Source of the DNA: JBQLZQ01 sp052168355
GTDB lineage: Bacteria; Pseudomonadota; Alphaproteobacteria; DSM-16000; Inquilinaceae
Direction of reading: 5' to 3'
NCBI GenBank assembly: GCA_052168355.1
Contig: JBQLZQ010000022.1
Span: 22,497 to 86,496, forward strand
DNA: 64,000 nt
Under the pieces are notes generated by a model that worked only from the letters and a program-made list of their open reading frames with translations, had not been told where the DNA came from and made no database searches. Position 1 is the first letter of the stretch, and every line of letters starts with the position of its first letter. Made by a program: the position numbers and the translations under genes. Shown in pieces: positions 59,048 to 64,000 of the stretch.

Positions 59048-59767
59048 TTAGCGGTCGCGGCGCGAATCGCGGACGCGGGCGCGGGCCTGGGTCAGGTGGA
59101 AGGCCATGGTCAGCCGCGCCGTTTCGCCGTCACGAGCCTCGATGGCCTCGAGAATCATGGTGTGTTCGCGCAGCACCTGGCGCCGCCGCTCCTCCGATCC
59201 CAGCCGGGTCAGGCCCAACGCCGTGCTCATGAACCGGCGCGTCCGGCCGCCGATGGTCTCCAGAAGCTCGCAGAAGATGGCGTTGTCGGTGGCCTCGGCC
59301 ACGGCGATGTGAAAAGCGAAATCCTCCTCCTCCCCGGGTCTGCCGTCGGCAAAGGCTGCCTTGAGCGCCTTCATGGCGGCGGCGATGGCCGCCATCCGCG
59401 CGCGACTGCGGCGCTCGGCGGCCAGGCGGGCGATGTTCGGCTCCAGCGCCAGCCGCGCCTCGAGACTGCGGAAGGTGTCGGCGATATCCGAGGAGCGGGT
59501 GAAGTCCGTCAGATGGGCCGACGGTATCCGGGTGACAAAGCTGCCCGCACCCTGGCGGGAATGGATGATGCCGTCGGCGCGCAGCCGGTTGAGGGCTTGG
59601 CGGACGACCGGCCGCGAAACGCCGAAGGCCCCCGCGATCTCCGCTTCCGACGGCAGCTTGTCGCCAAGCTTCAGGACACCGGCGGCGAACTGCTCCAGGA
59701 TCTGGCCATACAGCGTATCGGCCAGTTTCTCCCGCCGCGCCGGCTGGAATTTGAGGTCATGGTCCAT
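59048..59767 (-). CDS. GntR-family regulator, FadR/FCD subfamily
   Basis: A 239-residue regulator: a winged helix (LADTLYGQILEQFAAGVLKLGDKLPSEAEIAGAFGVSRPVVRQALNRLRADGII) and a C-terminal FCD ligand domain with FHIAVAEATDNAIFCELLE, REHTMILEAIEARD and a final TMAFHLTQAR, supplying the usual metal-binding His residues. The start MDHDLKF is chosen because the upstream extension is Arg/Gly-rich noise. It most likely controls the neighbouring sugar-acid genes. Confidence 0.9.
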   Translation of the reverse strand: MDHDLKFQPARREKLADTLYGQILEQFAAGVLKLGDKLPSEAEIAGAFGVSRPVVRQALNRLRADGIIHSRQGAGSFVTRIPSAHLTDFTRSSDIADTFRSLEARLALEPNIARLAAERRSRARMAAIAAAMKALKAAFADGRPGEEEDFAFHIAVAEATDNAIFCELLETIGGRTRRFMSTALGLTRLGSEERRRQVLREHTMILEAIEARDGETARLTMAFHLTQARARVRDSRRDR

Positions 59768-59875
59768 CGGTCGGCCCTTGTTGCCCGCCGGGCCGCCCCG
59801 GCGGCGTCGCCCCCAAGGACGGGAGCCACTCCCCGCAAATGGGCTCAAGGCCGCAAAAAAGGCAAGACCTCGCGA

Positions 59876-60898
59876 TCAGGACTCCGGCCGCAAACAGTCC
59901 GACAAGCTGTCGGCGAGGTTGCGGACAAGCGCGGGATAAAGGCCGGGCCCCGGTTCCAGATCCGCGCCCAGCGGGTCCAGGACGCCGACCGCGACACCGG
60001 TTCCCTCGATCACCGCATCGATGACGCGCGGTTCGAACTGCGGCTCGCGGAACACGCACACCACGCCCAAGGTTTCCATCATGGCGCGGATCTCGCGCAG
60101 ACGCGCCGCCCCGGCCGGGATGTCCGGCGACAGGGTGACGGCGCCGGCGTACGCGGTGCCGAAACGGTTCTCGAAATAGTGGTAGGCATCGTGGAAAACG
60201 ATGTAGGGGCGATCCTGGACGGTGGCGACAATGGCCGCGACCTCGTCGGTCAGGGCCATGAGCTGCTGGCGCATCCGGTCGGCGTTGGTCCGGTAGGCCG
60301 GCCCATGATCGGGATCCTCCGCCGCCAATGTCTCGGCGATCGCCTCGACCATCACCACCGCATTGGCCGGGTCCAGCCAGATATGCGGATCGATGCCGCC
60401 CTCGCCATGGTCATGCGCCTCGCCGTGATCCGCTGCCTGATGGTCGTCGGCGCCATGGTCGTGGTCGTGGGCGTCGTGATCGTGGTCGTGGGCGTGGGCG
60501 TCGTGATCGTGGTCGTGATCGTGGTCGTGGTCGTGATCGTGGGAGCGCATGTCGAGCAGCGTCAGGCCGTCCAGCGCCATCAGTTCGACCACCGTCGCGT
60601 CGTCGCCCAAGGCATCGATCGGGCGCCGCAGCGCGCTTTCCAGGGACGGGCCGATCCAGAAGACGACATCGGCGCCGTTCAGGGCCCGTGCCTCGGACGG
60701 CCGCAGGGCATAGACGTGCGGCGAAGCGCCACCGGCGATGATCAGATCAGGTGCCCCGACCCCCTCCATGACACCGGCCACCAGGGAATGAACCGGGCCG
60801 ATGCTGGCCACGACCGACGGACCGTCCGCCGCCGCTCCCGCCGGCCAGCCGCCGAGCACTGCCAGGGCCGCGATAAGGCGAAGGGATTTGGGTATCAT
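59876..60898 (-). CDS. znuA: Zinc ABC transporter periplasmic binding protein ZnuA
   Basis: A 340-residue cluster A-I binding protein. Signal peptide MIPKSLRLIAALAVLGGWPAGAAA. Zinc ligands are His in ASPHVYALRPSEA, His in GIDPHIWLDPANA and His in IVFHDAYHYFE. Between the first two is a very long His/Asp loop (about 50 residues, dominated by HDHD), typical of ZnuA but unusually long. The start follows GGAG by 9 bases. It is divergent from znuCB across a Zur box. Confidence 0.94.
   Translation of the reverse strand: MIPKSLRLIAALAVLGGWPAGAAADGPSVVASIGPVHSLVAGVMEGVGAPDLIIAGGASPHVYALRPSEARALNGADVVFWIGPSLESALRRPIDALGDDATVVELMALDGLTLLDMRSHDHDHDHDHDHDHDAHAHDHDHDAHDHDHGADDHQAADHGEAHDHGEGGIDPHIWLDPANAVVMVEAIAETLAAEDPDHGPAYRTNADRMRQQLMALTDEVAAIVATVQDRPYIVFHDAYHYFENRFGTAYAGAVTLSPDIPAGAARLREIRAMMETLGVVCVFREPQFEPRVIDAVIEGTGVAVGVLDPLGADLEPGPGLYPALVRNLADSLSDCLRPES
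60455..60543 (-). repeat. HD-codon minisatellite inside znuA
   Basis: Units built from CACGAC and GATCACGAC (minus-strand sense) repeat across about 90 bases and code the His/Asp loop. All unit lengths are multiples of three, so slippage would lengthen or shorten the loop without breaking the frame. Confidence 0.7.
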
Positions 60899-60968
60899 GG
60901 CTCTATGCTCCAGCATTGTCATGGCCGAACCGAGAAAAGTGTACATTTGCGGGGACTGGCGAACAGGA

Positions 60969-60985
60969 ATGTTATAGTATAGCAT
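60969..60985. promoter_or_regulatory. Zur box between znuA and znuC
   Basis: ATGTTATAGTATAGCAT is a 17-base near-perfect palindrome around a central G (arms ATGTTATA and TATAGCAT), matching the alphaproteobacterial Zur site pattern GTTATA-N-TATAAC with one change. It lies 31 bases before znuC and 70 before znuA, so zinc-loaded Zur would shut both directions. Confidence 0.8.
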
Positions 60986-61016
60986 TTCCTAAACGAGAAG
61001 ACACAAACTGACCCCC

Positions 61017-61820
61017 ATGTCTGTTCCCCCTGTTCCCGCCGCCCCGCACCCCGGCGACAGCGATCCCCTGATCGCTGCTCGCGGCCTGACGGTGCATCTG
61101 GGCGGCCGCCCTGTCCTGGACAGGATCGATCTGTCCATCTCCGGCGGCGAGATCGTGACCCTGATCGGCCCCAACGGAGCCGGCAAGACGACGCTGGTCC
61201 GAACCCTGCTCGGCGTGATCCCGGCGACCGCCGGCAGCGTGACCAGCCGGCCCCGCCTGCAGATCGGATACGTGCCCCAGCGGGTCGCCATCGACCCGGT
61301 GTTGCCGCTGACCGTGCGGCGGCTGATGACCCTGACGGCGCGGGCACCCGACGCCGACATAGCCGCGCGGCTGGACGAGGTGGGCATCGGATCGCTGATC
61401 GACCGACAGGTCCACGACCTGTCCGGTGGCGAGGTGCAGCGGGTGCTGCTGGCCCGCGCTCTCCTGCGCCGTCCGGACCTCCTGGTGCTGGACGAGCCGA
61501 CCCAGAATGTCGATATCTCCGGCCAGGTGGCGCTGTACCGGCTGATCCGGTCGATCCGCGATCAGCGGGGCTGCGCGGTGCTGATGGTGTCGCACGATCT
61601 GCATGTGGTGATGTCGGCGACCGACCGGGTTCTTTGCATCAATGGCCATGTGTGCTGCGCCGGCACGCCCGATGCGGTCGCCCTGCATCCGGAGTATGCG
61701 CGGCTGTTCGGAGAAGCGGCGGCGCCCGAGCTGGCGGTCTACGACCATCACGATCACTACGACCACCGTCACGATCACGACGCCCATGCCGTTCCGCCGC
61801 CGCCGGGATCGGCCCCATGA
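61017..61820 (+). CDS. znuC: Zinc ABC transporter ATPase ZnuC
   Basis: A 267-residue ATPase: Walker A GPNGAGKTTLVRTLLG at about 56-71, the Q-loop YVPQRVAIDPVLPLTV, the signature LSGGEVQRVLLARALL, Walker B LLVLDEPTQNVD and the H-loop VSHDLHVVM. The end carries a His/Asp-rich tail (YDHHDHYDHRHDHDAHA) that could bind zinc inside the cell. It overlaps znuB by ATGA. Confidence 0.95.
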   Translation: MSVPPVPAAPHPGDSDPLIAARGLTVHLGGRPVLDRIDLSISGGEIVTLIGPNGAGKTTLVRTLLGVIPATAGSVTSRPRLQIGYVPQRVAIDPVLPLTVRRLMTLTARAPDADIAARLDEVGIGSLIDRQVHDLSGGEVQRVLLARALLRRPDLLVLDEPTQNVDISGQVALYRLIRSIRDQRGCAVLMVSHDLHVVMSATDRVLCINGHVCCAGTPDAVALHPEYARLFGEAAAPELAVYDHHDHYDHRHDHDAHAVPPPPGSAP

Positions 61821-62617
61821 TCGACCCGTTTCTGGCGCGCGCGCTGGTGGGCGGCGTCGCGGTAGCCATGATCGCCGCCCCCCTGGGCTGTTTCGTGGTG
61901 TGGCGGCGGATGGCCTATTTCGGCGATACCCTGGCCCATTCGGCTCTGTTGGGCGTGGCCCTGGGACTGCTGCTGTCGATCGATCCGGTGATCGGCGTGC
62001 TGGGCACCTGCGGCTTTCTGGCCGTGGCCATCGTGCTGCTCCAGGAACAGCGCGGCTATGCCACCGATACGCTGCTGGGTATCCTGTCCCACTCCGCCCT
62101 GGCGCTCGGCATCGTCGCGATCAGCCTGTCCGACCGGATCCGCATCGATCTGATGGGCTATCTGTTCGGCGACATCCTGGCCGTCAGCGACAGCGATCTT
62201 CTGTGGATCGCGGCGGGCGGCGCCGTGGCCCTCATCGGCATTGCCGTCATGTGGCGGCGGCTGCTGGCCGTCACCGTCAGCGAGGAACTGGCCCGCGCCG
62301 AGGGGATCGATCCGCGCCTCGTCCGGCTAGGCTTTACCTTGCTGCTGGCCGTGGTCATCGCCGTCTCCATGCGTCTGGTGGGAATCCTGCTGATCACCTC
62401 GCTGCTGATCATCCCGGCGGCAACGGCCCGGCGTTTTGCCGATACGCCGGAACGCATGGCCGTATTCGCCGCCCTGACCGGCGCCGCCGCGGTCGCCGGC
62501 GGGCTGTGGCTGTCCCTGGCCCTGGATACCCCGTCGGGTCCGTCGGTGGTGGTCGCCGCGCTGATCCTGTTTATGACCGCCCAGATCATCGGTCTCGCCG
62601 CCCTGCTGCGGCGTTGA
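61817..62617 (+). CDS. znuB: Zinc ABC transporter permease ZnuB
   Basis: A 266-residue ABC-3 family permease with about eight helices: GCFVVWRRMAYFGDTLAHSALLGVALG is the family signature near residue 25, followed by GYLFGDILAVS and LLITSLLIIPAATARRFA. Translation is coupled to znuC. A weak GC hairpin without a T-run follows the stop (about 62630-62650). Confidence 0.95.
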   Translation: MIDPFLARALVGGVAVAMIAAPLGCFVVWRRMAYFGDTLAHSALLGVALGLLLSIDPVIGVLGTCGFLAVAIVLLQEQRGYATDTLLGILSHSALALGIVAISLSDRIRIDLMGYLFGDILAVSDSDLLWIAAGGAVALIGIAVMWRRLLAVTVSEELARAEGIDPRLVRLGFTLLLAVVIAVSMRLVGILLITSLLIIPAATARRFADTPERMAVFAALTGAAAVAGGLWLSLALDTPSGPSVVVAALILFMTAQIIGLAALLRR

Positions 62618-62785
62618 CAGAGATTGCCGGCCGTGTCAGGCCGGGCTTGACCGCGTGTATCAAACCCCATCGACAATAAATTTTATGTTTTTTCTAATGA
62701 CCGCATGAATGGAATTACCTTCAGCGCTTTATTCGGTATTTACCATCTGGTTTGTGAAGTAATTGACCGGCAGTTCGGGAGGTCG

Positions 62786-63013
62786 ATGGTGCGCATCATG
62801 AGCTTGATCCCGGTATTGGCCGTCAGCGCCTGTGCCAGCGGCGATCGATTCCGGGCCATGCGACCGGACCCGGATACGGAACGTGGGAAATGTGTTTACC
62901 GGGGGACCGCGCCTGCTGCTCAGTATGGTCACGGGCATTCTCTGCGAATCCCGCATTCCCGCCAACTCCGCCGAGCGGCGCGCCTTCGTCACAGATCCGA
63001 TGCCCGACCTTGA
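62786..63013 (+). CDS. Possible short lipoprotein
   Basis: From an ATG three bases after GGGAGG the frame reads MVRIMSLIPVLAVSACASGD, a short signal peptide with a good lipobox (V-S-A-C) and then about 60 residues. The second half (PHSRQLRRAARLRHRSDARP) looks like out-of-frame sequence, and a neighbouring frame has NVFTGGPRLLLSMVTGILCE, so the gene may be frameshifted. The stretch 62618-62785 before it is AT-rich and shows no gene. Confidence 0.3.
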   Translation: MVRIMSLIPVLAVSACASGDRFRAMRPDPDTERGKCVYRGTAPAAQYGHGHSLRIPHSRQLRRAARLRHRSDARP

Positions 63014-63102
63014 TCGCGGCGGTGACGGCCGGCAAGCCCTGACCGAACCGGTCCATCCGGGAGGCTCTGAACCGCCAGCCGCGCGCCGTCCCGCTGCGCA
63101 TA

Positions 63103-63288
63103 TCAGGCGCCGATCACCAGCATCGCGATCAGCACAATGACAGCCCCCGCCATGGCGACCACGGCCAGCCCCGTCAACAGCCGGCTGGCCCGACCGGCGC
63201 CGAGCATTCCGCTACCGATCCTCAGCCCGAGGGCGGCCAGCGCCAGGGCGAAAATCAGACGCGAATCGCCGTCGAAGCCGTCAAGCAT
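63103..63288 (-). CDS. Small two-helix membrane protein
   Basis: A 61-residue protein from MLDGFDGDSRLIF: helix one LIFALALAALGLRIGSGML, a short basic loop GRASR, and helix two LLTGLAVVAMAGAVIVLIAMLVIG. The ribosome site is weak. The longer frame upstream runs into tRNA-Pro and is rejected. The hydrophobic pattern is convincing; the function is unknown. Confidence 0.5.
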   Translation of the reverse strand: MLDGFDGDSRLIFALALAALGLRIGSGMLGAGRASRLLTGLAVVAMAGAVIVLIAMLVIGA

Positions 63289-63377
63289 GGCCGGCGTCGC
63301 CAGGATATGATCTTGGATCGCATCCGACCGGGTTTTCGGTCTTTCGCTGATTTTGCTTTGGCTGATTTTGCAAAGAA

Positions 63378-63454
63378 TGGTCGGAGCGGCGGGATTCGAA
63401 CCCACGACCCCTTGTCCCCCAGACAAGTGCGCTACCGGGCTGCGCTACGCTCCG
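63378..63454 (-). tRNA. tRNA-Pro (anticodon GGG)
   Basis: The reverse strand folds as a cloverleaf: the acceptor CGGAGCG pairs with CGCTCCG, the D arm holds AGCGCAGCCCGGTAGCGCA, the anticodon stem CTTGT/ACAAG holds the loop CTGGGGG (anticodon GGG), and the T arm holds GGTTCGAATCC. The CCA is encoded. It reads CCC and CCU proline codons. Confidence 0.95.
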
Positions 63455-63464
63455 ACGGGGCCGG

Positions 63465-63493
63465 ACTATACGCGGCGGCCAACCGCGAGGCAA
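63465..63493 (-). promoter_or_regulatory. Sigma-70 promoter of tRNA-Pro
   Basis: On the minus strand TTGCCT (63488-63493) and TATAGT (63465-63470) are separated by 17 bases, and the -10 hexamer ends 10 bases before the mature tRNA. It fits a strong stable-RNA promoter. Confidence 0.65.
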
Positions 63494-63515
63494 TGCGGGA
63501 CCGACGCCCTGGACG

Positions 63516-64000
63516 CTATTCGCCACGCCTGTAGAGAAGCGCCCGGAGGGCCTTCAGCTCGGCGAGGAGCGTCTCCAGCTCCGCCTCCAGGGTCGGCGGC
63601 AAAACGCCATCCGACGCTTTAGCCGCCGAGGCCTCGGGGGACGGTTGCGGCTCAGGCCGGTCGGGAGCCGATGGCGCCAACGGTTCGGCCGCCGTCTTTT
63701 CAGGATCGACCTTGAGCGCCGCGCGTCCTTCCTTGAGCAGGCGTTGGACGCCCTTGATGGTGTAACCGTCGCGATAGAGGAGTGCCTGGATGCGACGCAG
63801 CAGATCGACATCTTCCGGCCGGTAATAGCGTCGCCCGCCTCCTCGTTTCAGGGGGCGGACCTGCGTGAACTTCGTCTCCCAGAACCGCAGCACGTGCTGC
63901 GGCACGTCGAGTTCGTCGGAAACCTCGCTAATGGTCCGGTAGGCGGTGGACGATTTTCCGCCGCCCCGCCCCCGGTCGCCGTTCGCACTATCGGCCTGGG
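63516..64000 (-). CDS. MerR-family transcriptional regulator (start outside the window)
   Basis: The minus-strand frame is open to the right edge with no in-frame start codon before it, so the N-terminus is missing. Visible are TISEVSDELDVPQHVLRFWETKF and RRYYRPEDVDLLRRIQALLYRDGYTIKGVQRLLKEG, a MerR-type winged helix. An Ala/Pro linker and a C-terminal helix (LEAELETLLAELKALRALLYRR) follow. There are no metal- or redox-sensing cysteines. In related genomes such a gene follows ihfA; that cannot be checked here. Confidence 0.88.
   Translation of the reverse strand, partial: QADSANGDRGRGGGKSSTAYRTISEVSDELDVPQHVLRFWETKFTQVRPLKRGGGRRYYRPEDVDLLRRIQALLYRDGYTIKGVQRLLKEGRAALKVDPEKTAAEPLAPSAPDRPEPQPSPEASAAKASDGVLPPTLEAELETLLAELKALRALLYRRGE

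Noticed and set aside
63289..63426. Longer form of the small membrane protein reaching 63426
   Set aside because: The extension is encoded by the tRNA-Pro gene and its flank.

Overview
The window is a GC-rich chromosomal segment of an alphaproteobacterium, most like the Rhodospirillales. Family-level clues are a class I PHA synthase divergent from an aminotransferase-hom-glpX-recJ operon, alphaproteobacterial PAS_5 proteins, an rplM-rpsI operon, a complete fixNOQP-fixGHIS-type cbb3 oxidase locus and a Zur-type znuA/znuCB locus. Most of the window is ordinary chromosomal coding sequence. Short lower-GC or decayed islands carry toxin-antitoxin genes, an HNH nuclease, a nucleotidyltransferase remnant and a defective IS5-like element. 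No database search was possible, so the taxonomy and all functions rest on reading motifs and gene order.

Layout. 1-2 kb: end of a saccharopine dehydrogenase-like gene, tRNA-Glu and two tandem PAS_5 proteins. 2-8 kb: a minus-strand operon (lipoprotein, AlaC-type aminotransferase, hom, glpX, recJ) divergent from phaC. 10-13.6 kb: a small secreted protein behind an Fnr/Crp-type promoter, an ECF sigma factor coupled to a GST, an acetyltransferase, an AT-rich HNH gene and a Phd/VapC module. 13.6-18.7 kb: gamma carbonic anhydrase, S9/L13, thioesterase, enoyl-CoA hydratase, CoA-binding protein and O-acetylhomoserine sulfhydrylase. 19.3-24.1 kb: a four-gene Lsr/Rha-like sugar ABC importer, followed by a ParDE-like module whose antitoxin frame is broken. 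24.7-27 kb: UspA and SulP. 27.3-33 kb: a second sugar ABC importer whose genes are split by soxR and a divergent small gene behind a canonical SoxR box. 33.4-37.7 kb: ugpBAEC. 37.7-38 kb: a candidate small RNA or attenuated leader. 38.1-46.1 kb: transglutaminase, glgX, treZ and treY (glycogen to trehalose). 46.1-55.2 kb: the cbb3 oxidase genes, with a frameshifted ccoQ, divergent from a DUF2189 membrane gene across one symmetric Fnr/FixK-type promoter. 55.2-59.8 kb: a defective IS5-like element, an orphan membrane protein and a sugar-acid catabolic cluster (enolase-superfamily enzyme, DapA-family lyase, GntR regulator). 59.9-62.6 kb: zinc uptake. 62.8-64 kb: small membrane or lipoprotein genes, tRNA-Pro and a MerR-type regulator running off the edge.

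How it works together. The picture is a versatile aerobe or microaerobe: oxygen-responsive control of a high-affinity oxidase, storage carbon as PHB and glycogen with trehalose made from glycogen, several sugar and glycerol-phosphate importers, and zinc and redox sensing. The observations most worth following are the symmetric Fnr/FixK promoter geometry (repeated at a second, unrelated gene), the SoxR-driven small protein, the promoter-to-terminator RNA candidate at about 37.77-37.95 kb, and single-base frame breaks at homopolymers in ccoQ and parD.
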